64,000 bases of DNA from a virus. How positions within the stretch are numbered: position 1 is the stretch's first letter; each line of letters opens with the position of its first letter. The position numbers were made by a program, and so were the translations under genes. The stretch is taken from IMG/VR virus record IMGVR_UViG_3300044946_000220, positions 38,035 through 102,034 of that record, one strand, 5' to 3'. Under the pieces are notes generated by a model. It was not told the origin of the DNA, did no database searches, and was given only the letters and a program-made list of their open reading frames with translations. This document shows positions 1 to 6,665 of this stretch, piece by piece.

Positions 1-122
1 CAGAGGGTCCGATCGCCAATGCGCGCGCCGTACTTGTGCGCCGCGTCATGTTTCGGCATCGCGCCACCGAGAACTAGGCCGAACACCAGAAACCCCGTCG
101 TCTTGTCTGCTGCGTTGCTCAT
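1..122 (-). CDS. Small membrane protein, cut by the left window edge
   Basis: Leftward gene starting at ATG 122 and still open at base 1; 40 codons are visible. It begins MSNAADKTTGFLVFGLVLGG, so residues 10-22 form a hydrophobic segment that could span the membrane, followed by a charged stretch. A plausible sigma70-type promoter lies just upstream, and a terminator separates it from the previous leftward genes, so it probably starts its own transcription unit. No family recognised. Confidence 0.55.
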   Translation of the reverse strand, partial: MSNAADKTTGFLVFGLVLGGAMPKHDAAHKYGARIGDRTL

Positions 123-129
123 GTCCAGC

Positions 130-157
130 AAGATAGCAACGCCACGAAGTCTGTCAA
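130..157 (-). promoter_or_regulatory. Sigma70-like promoter for the leftward gene at 122
   Basis: On the minus strand a perfect -35 hexamer TTGACA (152-157) is followed after 16 bases by TATCTT (130-135), which matches 4 of 6 positions of the -10 consensus. It lies immediately upstream of ATG 122 and downstream of a terminator, where a new promoter would be expected. Confidence 0.5.
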
Positions 158-189
158 CCGGTGCCAAGAAAGAAAGTGCAGGCCTGAGC

Positions 190-222
190 AAAAAGGGCGG
201 GTTGACCTGGCGGTCAAGGGCC
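190..222 (-). terminator. Rho-independent terminator, leftward
   Basis: Read on the minus strand, TTGACC and GGTCAA pair around a 4-base loop, flanked by an outer GGGC/GCCC pairing and followed by a run of five T. It lies right after the stop of the gene at 227-400 and would end that transcript. Confidence 0.65.
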
Positions 223-226
223 CGGG

Positions 227-400
227 TTAGGCGGGGTCAAACGGATGCTGAATCAACCGATCGGGCAAGCGCTCCGGATGGTTGAGGCGCACGCGATGCT
301 TGCTCGGTAGCTCGCGCTTTGAATTCCACCAAGCCCAGCCCCATTCAGGCTCGTTTATGATGATGTCGAAGATCGTAGGGTAGCGGGCCAGTGTAGGCAT
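227..400 (-). CDS. Small protein of unknown function, 57 aa
   Basis: Starts at ATG 400, five bases after the stop of the preceding leftward gene. A GGAGG ribosome site lies about 12 bases upstream, inside that gene. The protein is rich in Trp and in basic residues (EWGWAWWNSK, then a basic half) with no membrane segment. A longer reading in this frame back to 598 exists, but the Shine-Dalgarno position and the separate zinc-binding gene at 406-561 favour the short form. Function unknown. Confidence 0.6.
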   Translation of the reverse strand: MPTLARYPTIFDIIINEPEWGWAWWNSKRELPSKHRVRLNHPERLPDRLIQHPFDPA

Positions 401-405
401 GTGGG

Positions 406-561
406 CTAGGGTACCTCCTGCAGGCGGTAGTGGTGCTTGCACAAGCGCGAGCCAGTTGGGTGGGCCCAATGCGCCGTACGGTGGCAAAAGTCGCACGTCA
501 GTCGGACGATGCGATACCAGCCCACGGGAGGCGTGCACGGCGGTTCGGTAGAGATAGGCAT
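406..561 (-). CDS. Miniature zinc-binding protein, 51 aa
   Basis: Leftward gene from ATG 561 to TAG 406. It encodes CDFCHRTAHW near the middle and CKHHY towards the end, a CxxC-H...C-x-HH arrangement that could bind one zinc ion. It is in a different frame from the longer open frame covering the same DNA. It is preferred because it has the Cys/His pattern of other small proteins in this operon and is followed at ribosome-coupling distance by the next gene. Function unknown. Confidence 0.55.
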   Translation of the reverse strand: MPISTEPPCTPPVGWYRIVRLTCDFCHRTAHWAHPTGSRLCKHHYRLQEVP

Positions 562-1118
562 GGTGCCCCAATGTAACGCGTAGCGTTGTGTGCGTCAATT
601 GTGGGGAGGGGGAAACCTTAAGGAAGGGGGTGGGGCGTAAGTGTGTAGGTTGGTAGTCGGTTGCGTTAGTGTCAGAGTGTTACGGTTTCTGTAACGTTCT
701 GCAGTCGCTGCAACCGATGGGAGTGCGTCAGTGTGGGTGTAGTTGCTGGGGTTGCGCTGTTCACGTGGGGTGTGTAGAAGGCGATTGTGGCGCAGTGCTT
801 TGGTGTAGGTTTGAGTGAGTCTGTTGTCTAGAAAGCGGGTGTTGCACGTTGTGCGCAACAGTGGGGTTTTAGGCAACAGTGCGGGTGTGGGTGTTTGGAG
901 CTTTTGGTTTGAGGGCGGTTGACGGTGGGCGCGGCCCCTAGCGGGTGTCTCAAACCCCGGACACTGAGCGTTCTGAAGTTTCAAAAGAAAGTGAAACATG
1001 CTTATTTGTACGCTCCGTTCGTCTCGAGCTATGCTCCGGCCGCGTACTTGGTGCACACTCGAGCGCCGGCGTCAAGCGCTAGTTGTTTCTAGCTTACGAC
1101 AAGGCCCGTTGTCGAAGG
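562..1118. other. Non-coding GT-rich stretch, candidate origin or regulatory region
   Basis: No convincing gene: reading frames here are low-complexity Thr/Pro/Arg/Asn strings. The plus strand is strikingly rich in G and T from about 600 to 900. It contains short inverted repeats: TGTTAC/GTAACG around 688-715, a dyad GTTGCACGTTGTGCGCAAC near 840-858, and a hairpin CGACAA-GGCCCG-TTGTCG at 1097-1114. GCAACAGTG is repeated near 853 and 882. Strand asymmetry plus repeats fits a replication origin, a packaging site or a small RNA gene; none is proven. Confidence 0.4.
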
Positions 1119-1439
1119 TCAGGGCACGTTTGACGCCTCACAAGCGATGCAAAGCGGCGAGTCAGTCCAAACCCGAGTACTGCAACGTATGCAGCGGTCG
1201 ATGGCGCACACCTCCGCCCTGACCGCCAGCTCGTCTTGCGGAAGCGCATAGCCCATGTCTTGGGCGTTCTGGAGTCGTCCCGTGCCGCGCCCCTGCTCCC
1301 ATCCCTCGCGGTGTATGCGGTCAAAGGCCCTTGCGAGGGCAGCCAAGGCGTGCGGCCTATCCTCGGCCACCATGTACACGTACCGATGCAGAAACGCCTT
1401 AGCGCGCCGTGTAGCGCCGGGAGAGGGTTGCTTGGCCAT
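1119..1439 (-). CDS. Zinc-ribbon protein of unknown function, 106 aa
   Basis: Leftward from ATG 1439. The first 75 residues are helical and charged; the C-terminus carries RCIRC and LCIAC, two CxxC knuckles about 14 residues apart, a likely zinc ribbon. It is separated from the operon upstream by 280 bases, and its ATG is preceded at 8 bases by the CAATCGAAC motif seen before several other genes, so it probably has its own signals. It could be a small DNA- or protein-binding regulator; the family is not recognised. Confidence 0.7.
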   Translation of the reverse strand: MAKQPSPGATRRAKAFLHRYVYMVAEDRPHALAALARAFDRIHREGWEQGRGTGRLQNAQDMGYALPQDELAVRAEVCAIDRCIRCSTRVWTDSPLCIACEASNVP

Positions 1440-1447
1440 ACCCGCCC

Positions 1448-1456
1448 GTTCGATTG
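1448..1456 (-). promoter_or_regulatory. CAATCGAAC start-associated motif (gene at 1439)
   Basis: CAATCGAAC on the minus strand, with exactly 8 bases between it and ATG 1439. The same motif at the same spacing precedes five other genes on both strands. It could be a translation-initiation or promoter element. Confidence 0.4.
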
Positions 1457-1484
1457 AGGCGGGGCGATCGAAGGCTGGGGCAGG

Positions 1485-1658
1485 ATGCTAGTTGACGTTC
1501 TCTTCGACGGTCCGCCCAGCGCCGAGGGCCCGCGGTTCGTCGAGGTCGAGTCGCCGCCAGGCCGCTCCATCCGAGCTGGCCAATGGGTCGACAGGGGCGG
1601 AGGGTACTGGGCGCTACGGCGGACGTGGCAGACTGTAAGCACGCCGCGTACAACGTAG
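1485..1658 (+). CDS. Small protein of unknown function, 57 aa, opposite to its neighbours
   Basis: Rightward frame from ATG 1485 to TAG 1656-1658, inside the 280-base gap between two leftward genes. Composition is protein-like (starts MLVDVLFDGPP, contains FVEVESPPGRSI and WALRRTW). A purine-rich GGGGCAGG precedes the ATG. It is convergent with the gene ending at 1720, with a hairpin between them. The competing minus-strand frames are Pro/Arg/Ser-rich and less likely. Function unknown. Confidence 0.5.
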   Translation: MLVDVLFDGPPSAEGPRFVEVESPPGRSIRAGQWVDRGGGYWALRRTWQTVSTPRTT

Positions 1659-1681
1659 CGGACCTTCCGCCCACGTGCGCG

Positions 1682-1699
1682 CAATGTGGTGCGACATTG
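1682..1699. terminator. Hairpin between convergent genes
   Basis: CAATGT and ACATTG pair perfectly around a 6-base loop, between the ends of the rightward frame at 1658 and the leftward gene at 1720. No T run follows on either side, so a terminator role is only suggested by position. Confidence 0.3.
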
Positions 1700-1719
1700 T
1701 ACGCGACGGTAGTCAAAAC

Positions 1720-2133
1720 CTAGGCAGGCAAGGCGCGAGCCGACAACCGCGGGCGAGACTCAGGGACGGGAATGCCGATTCCGGCGCCGTGGCGGGGTCG
1801 CCAGGCGACTTTCGAGCTCCGGACGTACTCGCGGTCGTTTTCGGAAAACGGACGCGTCCTAGGGCCTACTGGTACGGCAGAGCTTGTCCAGCCCTCAAAG
1901 TAGCACCATGTAAACGGGTGTGCGTTCTCGTAGGCTGCCTTCCAAACGGCGGTCAACGTACTGTAGTCGGCCGTCCCTGTAGCTCGCCGAAACTGCACCT
2001 CGCCTTCCGCTAGGTCAAGCCGTGCGCACGCGTCTAGCCCATCGTCTATGGCTTCGGCTAGACACTCGTCGCACGTGCCATCCGCTACGATAGCCTCGCT
2101 ACACCGGTCGCAACGGTGCGCGCGCGCTACCAT
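1720..2133 (-). CDS. N-terminal zinc-ribbon protein, 137 aa
   Basis: Last gene of a tightly packed leftward operon (4072 to 1720). Residues 8-25 carry two CxxC pairs (CDRC and CDEC), typical of a compact zinc ribbon. The middle is acidic and then aromatic (PFTWCYFEGW), and the tail is basic. ATG 2133 lies 7 bases inside the preceding gene, indicating translational coupling. Function unknown; a small nucleic-acid- or protein-binding factor is possible. Confidence 0.7.
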   Translation of the reverse strand: MVARAHRCDRCSEAIVADGTCDECLAEAIDDGLDACARLDLAEGEVQFRRATGTADYSTLTAVWKAAYENAHPFTWCYFEGWTSSAVPVGPRTRPFSENDREYVRSSKVAWRPRHGAGIGIPVPESRPRLSARALPA

Positions 2134-2423
2134 GCCGCACCGTCAAGATACCGCCGCCATCGTGCACAATCGCCCTGCAATGCATCCGCCGACGGACAGC
2201 TACACTTGGCCAGGTGAGGCAACACGCTATCCGCACGGGACGGCAGAGGCCTGCCATTGGCCAACCTAAACGCATCGGCGCCGTGACGAACGATTCGCAC
2301 GACGCTTACCGCCCGACCGTGTCCCACACCGCCGCGCCGCATGGCCGTAGCCTCGTCATCGGCAAGTGTGTTGCAGATAAAGCCGCCAGACTCCACGTCA
2401 AACACGGCGTAAGCGCCTACCAT
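2127..2423 (-). CDS. Unknown small protein, 98 aa
   Basis: ATG 2423 overlaps the end of the upstream gene by 7 bases, which chooses this start over in-frame upstream codons. Begins MVGAYAVFDVESGG, with a beta-rich opening; the C-terminal third contains KCSCPS and a further Cys. No signal peptide or membrane segment. Member of the leftward early operon; family not recognised. Confidence 0.65.
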   Translation of the reverse strand: MVGAYAVFDVESGGFICNTLADDEATAMRRGGVGHGRAVSVVRIVRHGADAFRLANGRPLPSRADSVLPHLAKCSCPSADALQGDCARWRRYLDGAAW

Positions 2424-2722
2424 GACGGGCCCGAGTAGTGGCGCGTCCCGACCGGAAACCCGCCAGGGTACGTGCTGCTGAAGTGGCACATGTTCGCGCT
2501 CAGCATTGGGTGCAGATCGTTGTCCAGCAACCGCATCGCATACTCCCGCGAGAGAACACCAGCGCTTACCAGCTGGCCTAGCTGCTCTAGCTTATGCGTC
2601 GGTTCGGGCGCATGTTCCGTCCCGCAGTAGCTGCACCGTTCCAGGCTGGCCACCGTCCCACTAGGCGCATGGCCACGGGGAGCGCCGCACCATCGGCAGG
2701 TGACGCGATCGTGCTGCCTCAC
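2417..2722 (-). CDS. Zinc-ribbon protein, 101 aa
   Basis: GTG start at 2722 overlaps the TGA of the upstream gene (GTGA). The N-terminus has CRWCGAPRG and CSYCGTEH, two CxxCG knuckles 17 residues apart: a classic rubredoxin-type zinc ribbon. A short helical region with EQLGQLVSAGVLSREYAMRLL follows. Such proteins often bind nucleic acid or polymerase, but that is inference. Leftward early operon. Confidence 0.7.
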   Translation of the reverse strand: MRQHDRVTCRWCGAPRGHAPSGTVASLERCSYCGTEHAPEPTHKLEQLGQLVSAGVLSREYAMRLLDNDLHPMLSANMCHFSSTYPGGFPVGTRHYSGPSW

Positions 2723-2889
2723 CAGCAGGGCCCCGGCCGATGCTCACGACGGCAATACTCGCAAAAACGCTCCGGCTTCTCTAGGGCCCACATTATCAGC
2801 GGGATGGACCACCATAGCGGCCAAGTCACCAAAAACCCTAGTACGGCTAGTTGCACGTACCACGGTCCAGCAGTCAGCGGTTTGCTCAT
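2719..2889 (-). CDS. Small membrane protein with Cys tail, 56 aa
   Basis: ATG 2889 overlaps the upstream stop (ATGA). Residues 12-36 form one long hydrophobic, Trp-rich segment, most simply a transmembrane helix. The tail ends with CEYC...HRPGPC, a possible metal site or disulfide. Could be an inner-membrane exclusion or host-takeover peptide; no family recognised. Confidence 0.6.
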   Translation of the reverse strand: MSKPLTAGPWYVQLAVLGFLVTWPLWWSIPLIMWALEKPERFCEYCRREHRPGPCW

Positions 2890-3161
2890 TCCGGTTCGCC
2901 TCCCCTGGCATTGTCTAGGGCCGACATGACGGCGCCCCAATCGTACAGGCCGCCATACTGAAGGCAGCGCCTTAGCGCCCTGTACAGCTCGGGCGCCGCT
3001 GCAGCCAGCGTGATTGCCGCAGGCGCGCCGCACAGGTCGTGATTGCCTTCCGACGTCGGCTCGCCATACAGCACCAGTTGGCCGGCCTCGTTCTCTACAC
3101 GCACCGAGCCGTAGTCGTCCCGCGCGATCCACGTCTCCTCCCACGGCCTGCGCCCGCTCAC
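2886..3161 (-). CDS. Unknown small protein, 91 aa
   Basis: GTG 3161 overlaps the upstream stop. The N-terminal half is beta-like (WIARDDYGSVRVENEAGQLV). The C-terminal half, beginning AITLAAAAPELYRALRRCL, resembles the small phage proteins in which a helix of the form AAxAPELYxAL is conserved. Function unknown. Part of the tightly overlapping leftward operon. Confidence 0.65.
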   Translation of the reverse strand: MSGRRPWEETWIARDDYGSVRVENEAGQLVLYGEPTSEGNHDLCGAPAAITLAAAAPELYRALRRCLQYGGLYDWGAVMSALDNARGGEPE

Positions 3162-3406
3162 GACCTACCCCGACACACCGCCACGTCATGGCACGACCCA
3201 TTAGGCAGGCCTGGCCAGCCGGTGCCAGACTGCGGCATGCGGACAGAAAGGTCCCCATTCCCGAGCCAGAGCGTCAACCCGCAGGCCTCTAGCTCTGCTT
3301 CCAGCGCATCGTAGCGCGGCCGACACATGGTAACCTCATGAATCGTAAGCCCTTCGTCACGAAGCCTGCACACGGTTGACGCCAGCCGTTCGCGCTCGCT
3401 CACCAT
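3158..3406 (-). CDS. Unknown small protein, 82 aa
   Basis: ATG 3406 overlaps the previous gene by 7 bases. Highly charged helical start (MVSERERLASTVCRLRDEG), then a CxxRYDALEAELEACG helix, suggesting a small soluble alpha-beta protein. Two in-frame ATG/GTG codons adjoin, but the first gives the coupled overlap typical of this operon. Family not recognised. Confidence 0.6.
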   Translation of the reverse strand: MVSERERLASTVCRLRDEGLTIHEVTMCRPRYDALEAELEACGLTLWLGNGDLSVRMPQSGTGWPGLPNGSCHDVAVCRGRS

Positions 3407-3678
3407 CGCATCACCGGCCCGCTAAGGTGGCTTCCGTGTCCTCCAAACGTCACCTGAACCGGCGAGGTATTGGCCGACGGATCGTGTGCCGCGTCAAGCT
3501 TGGCCTGCTCTGACTTCCCGCCCATGCTGGGATCAATCTCGTGCAGGAACACCATGGCCAGGTGGCGCTGCAGGCACTCCACCTGCTCGCGCGTCATGCC
3601 CTTGGCATTGCCCTCGTTACCGGCCTGAAACAGCTCTAGGTAGCCCTGTAGCCACCAGCAAAAGCCTTGGGAGGTCAC
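3400..3678 (-). CDS. Unknown small protein, 92 aa
   Basis: GTG 3678 overlaps the upstream TGA (GTGA). Begins VTSQGFCWWLQGYLELF and contains a helical stretch around MTREQVECLQRHLAMVF; this resembles small phage proteins with a CxWLxGxxE opening, but I cannot name a function. No membrane segment. Leftward early operon. Confidence 0.65.
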   Translation of the reverse strand: MTSQGFCWWLQGYLELFQAGNEGNAKGMTREQVECLQRHLAMVFLHEIDPSMGGKSEQAKLDAAHDPSANTSPVQVTFGGHGSHLSGPVMRW

Positions 3679-3890
3679 CGCCCCCACCGCGGCTTGCTGT
3701 CCGTCATGGCCGCAAGCAGCGCCACGCCGATGAGCAGACCGACGATGCCCAGTCCAATCCAGGCAGGCGCTAGGACCCAAACCCAAGACCAATCAATGAC
3801 ATGGCCAAGCTTTAGGCCGACGAATAGGAGCAGCAGACCGCTGCTCAGGCCGATACCGCCAGAGCCGGACGACGAGCTAGAGTCGCTCAT
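3675..3890 (-). CDS. Two-helix membrane protein, 71 aa
   Basis: ATG 3890 overlaps the preceding stop by 4 bases. After a Ser/Gly-rich start there are two hydrophobic segments, roughly residues 13-30 and 38-61, joined by a Trp-rich turn, and a short basic tail: a small integral membrane protein. Holin-like topology is possible, but its place in the early operon argues for another role such as superinfection exclusion. Confidence 0.65.
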   Translation of the reverse strand: MSDSSSSSGSGGIGLSSGLLLLFVGLKLGHVIDWSWVWVLAPAWIGLGIVGLLIGVALLAAMTDSKPRWGR

Positions 3891-4072
3891 GGCCGCTCCA
3901 TGCGCGCTCGACAGTATGCGTAGATGTCCTCTTCCGCCTCAACAGACCGCATAAGCTTGTCGCCAAGTGCGCTATCATGCTTGCCAATGTCGGCCGCCCA
4001 TTCGGCCCGCTCTTTCGGGCAGTAGCCCAGCCCCATGCTTTTCACGAACCCTCGAAACTCTTCTTTCGTCAT
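3887..4072 (-). CDS. First gene of leftward early operon, 61 aa, unknown
   Basis: ATG 4072 is the first start after the divergent region. It begins MTKEEFRGFVKSMGLGYCP and is acidic and helical, with three Cys-poor segments and no membrane helix. The CAATCGAAG motif lies 8 bases before the ATG. As first gene of the operon it may be the most strongly expressed. Function unknown. Confidence 0.65.
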   Translation of the reverse strand: MTKEEFRGFVKSMGLGYCPKERAEWAADIGKHDSALGDKLMRSVEAEEDIYAYCRARMERP

Positions 4073-4152
4073 ACCCTGCCCTTCGATTGGCCCACCTTGC
4101 GCGGGAACCTTGGCATGCTAGCGCTGTCCTGTCAACCGATGGAGGTAGGACG
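4073..4152. promoter_or_regulatory. Divergent control region between leftward and rightward operons
   Basis: Eighty bases separate ATG 4072 (leftward) from ATG 4153 (rightward). The minus strand carries TTGACA at 4131-4136 and the CAATCGAAG motif at 4081-4089. The plus strand has a GGAGGTAGGA ribosome site before ATG 4153. Promoters for both arms should lie here, although no well-matched -10 box is obvious. Confidence 0.5.
4081..4089 (-). promoter_or_regulatory. CAATCGAAG start-associated motif (gene at 4072)
   Basis: CAATCGAAG on the minus strand, 8 bases before ATG 4072, the first gene of the leftward operon. Same spacing as at 1439, 11877, 17269, 40411 and 59098. Confidence 0.4.
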
Positions 4153-4329
4153 ATGAAGCGAGAGCAGGCGGCAAAGGCAGCGTGGGACAAGGCGGCGATA
4201 ACCGTGGCGCAAGACAAGGAATATGAACGGCTTACGCGGCCGTCCATGGTGCACCCTCGGCCCGCGTGGATGGACGACAGGAGCGCGCTACCGAAGCGAC
4301 CGCCGAGCCGGCCGAGGGCAGACGGGTGA
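4153..4329 (+). CDS. First gene of the rightward programme, 58 aa
   Basis: ATG 4153 follows a strong GGAGG ribosome site by about 9 bases. The product is basic and Ala/Lys/Arg-rich (MKREQAAKAAWDKAA), with no Cys or membrane segment: a small nucleic-acid-binding or regulatory peptide is possible. It is coupled to the next gene by a GTGA overlap. Function unknown. Confidence 0.65.
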   Translation: MKREQAAKAAWDKAAITVAQDKEYERLTRPSMVHPRPAWMDDRSALPKRPPSRPRADG

Positions 4330-4826
4330 CCGCCAGCAACGTTGTGCCGATCCAGCAACCCACATGGGTTCGCATCGCTCTGCCTCGCTACGTCCGTCCG
4401 CACCGCATGATAGGTTGGCTGGGCAAGGCCGGCCTGCGGCTTCTGGCCCTTGTTATCACGCGTGAAAGCGGCGCGTGGACGTACGCCGTGTGCGCTGAGG
4501 GAGTGGACGCCTTGACCCCGCTTGTATCCGAGTGGATCGGGCTTCCGGTTTCGCCAGACGGTTTCGTCCGCCACTCCCATTGGCTCACGCATCGAACCGT
4601 CGCCGCACGTAACGACGACAGGTCGCAGCCTAAGGTATTCACGCGGTGCACACTCGCGTGCGGCTCAACCGACATAGACACACACATGCCGAACGTTGGC
4701 GTGCTGGTCATAGAGCAGGCGACGCGCACGTATAAGCCGTTGACATCTCTAGACGAAGTGGTCAAACAGAGCCCCAACGCAAGGCGGGAGCTTTGCAAGG
4801 CGTGCTTTATCGGCGGCGCGCCGTGA
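4326..4826 (+). CDS. Unknown protein, 166 aa
   Basis: GTG 4326 overlaps the previous TGA. The protein is mixed alpha-beta with five Cys, including CTLAC and CKAC pairs that may bind zinc, and an N-terminal hydrophobic stretch (WLGKAGLRLLALVI) that looks like buried core rather than a membrane helix. It overlaps the integrase start by 4 bases. Family not recognised. Confidence 0.6.
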   Translation: MTASNVVPIQQPTWVRIALPRYVRPHRMIGWLGKAGLRLLALVITRESGAWTYAVCAEGVDALTPLVSEWIGLPVSPDGFVRHSHWLTHRTVAARNDDRSQPKVFTRCTLACGSTDIDTHMPNVGVLVIEQATRTYKPLTSLDEVVKQSPNARRELCKACFIGGAP

Positions 4827-5818
4827 CCTCCGCCCTCGCCCGCCTTCCGCCGAATCAACCGCTTGCAATCGTTGACCTCATCCCACGCGCCGAGGCCTAC
4901 GCGCTGGACAGCAAAGCGTCCAACACGAGGCGAGCCTACCGCGCGGCGTGGCTGCGCTTCTCAGCCTGGTGCGCCTCGGCTGGACTGGACGCCCTGCCTG
5001 CGAATCCAGCCACATTGGCGGTATATTTGGCGGGACTGGCCGAATCCGGCCTGAAGGTAGCGACCATCGAGCTAGCCGTGGCTGCTATCGCACATGCGCA
5101 TCACCGCGCCGACGTCCCTTCGCCCCACAGGTGAGCCCGTGTAACCGAGACCATGGCTGGCATACGCCGGGCCCTCGGGTGCGCGCCAACCGTCAAGGCG
5201 CCGCTCATGGCCAGCTCGTTACGGCTCATGTGCGCTACGCAATCCGGCGCAAAGACTCATGGATCGCACGAATGTAAAAACCTACTGTATGTTCGTGACA
5301 GGGCGCTGCTTTTGCTCGGCTGGGCTGGAGCCTTCCGTCGCAGCGAGCTTGTAGCGCTAGACGTGCGTGACCTGGCGTTCACAGACGAAGGCCTCGAAGT
5401 GACCATACGTAAGAGCAAGACGGACCAGCAGCGCGTTGGGCGGAAGATAGGCATCCCGCTCAGCGCCTCTCCCAGCGTCTGCCCCGTCCAGGCTGTACGC
5501 GCATGGCTTGACCTCGCTGGAATCGCGTCAGGGCCCGTCCTACGCGCAGTAAACAGGCACGGCCAGGTGTCCTCCACGCGCCTGACGGGTCACTCGGTGG
5601 CCCTGATAGTGAAGGCTCACGCCAAACGACTCGGCTTGGACCCTACACTGTATGCCGGGCACTCCCTTCGGGCAGGCTTTGCCACCAGCGCCGCCAAGGC
5701 TGGCAAGAGCGAGGCGTCAATCGCCCTCCAAACGGGACACAAGTCCATGACAATGCTTCGCAAGTACGTTCGCAATGCCAGCCTGTTTGAGAACAATGCC
5801 GGGCGCGGCCTGTTGTGA
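4823..5818 (+). pseudogene. Tyrosine recombinase (integrase) interrupted by an in-frame TGA
   Basis: GTG 4823 opens a SAM-like core-binding domain (about 100 residues; SNTRRAYRAAWLRFSAWC) that ends at TGA 5132-5134. The same frame continues at once through VTETMAGIRRALG into a full catalytic domain to 5818. All catalytic positions are visible: Arg in FRRSELVAL, Lys in RKSKTDQQR, His-Arg in HSLRAG, His in TGHKS and Tyr in RKYVRN. Only one codon is wrong, so this is a recent nonsense mutation, a sequencing error or readthrough. A separate catalytic fragment could start at ATG 5153. Known role: strand exchange between phage and host attachment sites. Confidence 0.85.
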
Positions 5819-6156
5819 CGCAATCCAGCCTCACCGCCGCCCTCATCCGCGAGTGCTCCGCCTGCCCACACGTCGCCGTGGCCTGGGTTTCGCCCTTGTC
5901 TACCGCCTGCACCATCGAAGCTGCCCGCACCCAGCGCTGGCGCACGCACAAGATGTGGCGGACCTTGGAGGTAATCTACGCAGATTCCATGCAATGGCGC
6001 GACTGCTCGGCCGTAGCGGCCAGCATTCGCAAGGCGTTTCCGGCGGTTGACGTAAGCGTGGTGTCCTACTCGTTTCACCCTGGCGGCGGGTGGAAAGACG
6101 TCTACCGCAAAGACGCGGTCAAGGCGCCGGTTGACACCAAGCGGTCGAGGCGCTAG
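5815..6156 (+). CDS. Unknown protein, 113 aa
   Basis: GTG 5815 overlaps the integrase stop. Contains CSAC near residue 15 and further Cys, followed by a mixed alpha-beta region (ASIRKAFPAVDVSVVSYSF) and a basic tail. Position after the integrase would suit an excisionase or recombination accessory factor, but no winged-helix or homeodomain-like pattern is clear, so function stays open. Confidence 0.6.
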   Translation: MTQSSLTAALIRECSACPHVAVAWVSPLSTACTIEAARTQRWRTHKMWRTLEVIYADSMQWRDCSAVAASIRKAFPAVDVSVVSYSFHPGGGWKDVYRKDAVKAPVDTKRSRR

Positions 6157-6162
6157 GCTCAT

Positions 6163-6441
6163 GTGGTGGTACTTGACAAGACAGGGCGTAAGCGCGGGAC
6201 GGCGGCGTGGATGGGTTATACGCCATACGGGTACAAGGTGGGGCTAGTGCCGGATCACGTAGAGATGGAAACCATGGCGCGCGCGCACGAACTGAAAGAA
6301 CAAGGCCTTTCATTGCGAGACATTGCCTCTCAGCTCGCCGTTGAGGGGCGGCTCTCGCGCAAGGGCAAGCCGTTTCTGCCACAGCAGGTGAAGGTCATCC
6401 TTGGCGAAGGCACGCTCATTTCGATAAGGACGAAGAAATGA
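6163..6441 (+). CDS. Serine-recombinase DNA-binding domain fragment, 92 aa
   Basis: GTG 6163. The sequence GYTPYGYKVG, then an acidic linker, then ELKEQGLSLRDIASQLAVEG and SRKGKPFLPQQVKVIL matches the 'Recombinase' domain of large serine recombinases, in which a PYGYR motif precedes an HTH-like S-x-R-x-IA-x-x-L helix. The N-terminal catalytic resolvase domain is absent, so it cannot cut DNA itself. It may be a remnant of a second integration system, or a stand-alone DNA-binding or directionality factor acting beside the broken integrase. Confidence 0.65.
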   Translation: MVVLDKTGRKRGTAAWMGYTPYGYKVGLVPDHVEMETMARAHELKEQGLSLRDIASQLAVEGRLSRKGKPFLPQQVKVILGEGTLISIRTKK

Positions 6442-6665
6442 ACAACATCATGCGGTTCCCAAACAGCGGCCTAGCCGTTGACCTCGACGACACGTTGGCG
6501 GACCCGCCGCGCCTGACGGAGGCCCAGCTGCGCACGCTGACGGTTTACCTGAAGCGGAGGTACGGCTTTCCGCTGACGCGGTGGGAGCTTGTAACCGAGG
6601 CGTGGGGGCGGTTTGCGGCGCGAGTAAGGCTGGCGTTTCGGAAGGCGTTTACTCGTGGATGGTGA
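6438..6665 (+). CDS. Small protein with an isolated HAD-type motif, 75 aa
   Basis: ATG 6438 overlaps the preceding TGA (ATGA). Residues 12-19 read AVDLDDTLA, the DxDxT nucleophile loop of haloacid-dehalogenase phosphatases, but the protein ends after 75 residues in a basic tail and lacks the later Lys and Asp motifs. It may be a truncated phosphatase or a chance resemblance. Function unknown. Confidence 0.55.
   Translation: MNNIMRFPNSGLAVDLDDTLADPPRLTEAQLRTLTVYLKRRYGFPLTRWELVTEAWGRFAARVRLAFRKAFTRGW

Noticed and set aside
595-1056. 153-codon minus-strand frame in the GT-rich region
   Set aside because: Low-complexity Thr/Pro/Asn/Arg sequence caused by strand bias; no ribosome site or motif.
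4823-5818. TGA recoded as an amino acid throughout the genome
   Set aside because: Many well-supported genes end with TGA at their coupled overlaps, so TGA is a stop here; the integrase TGA is a local event.
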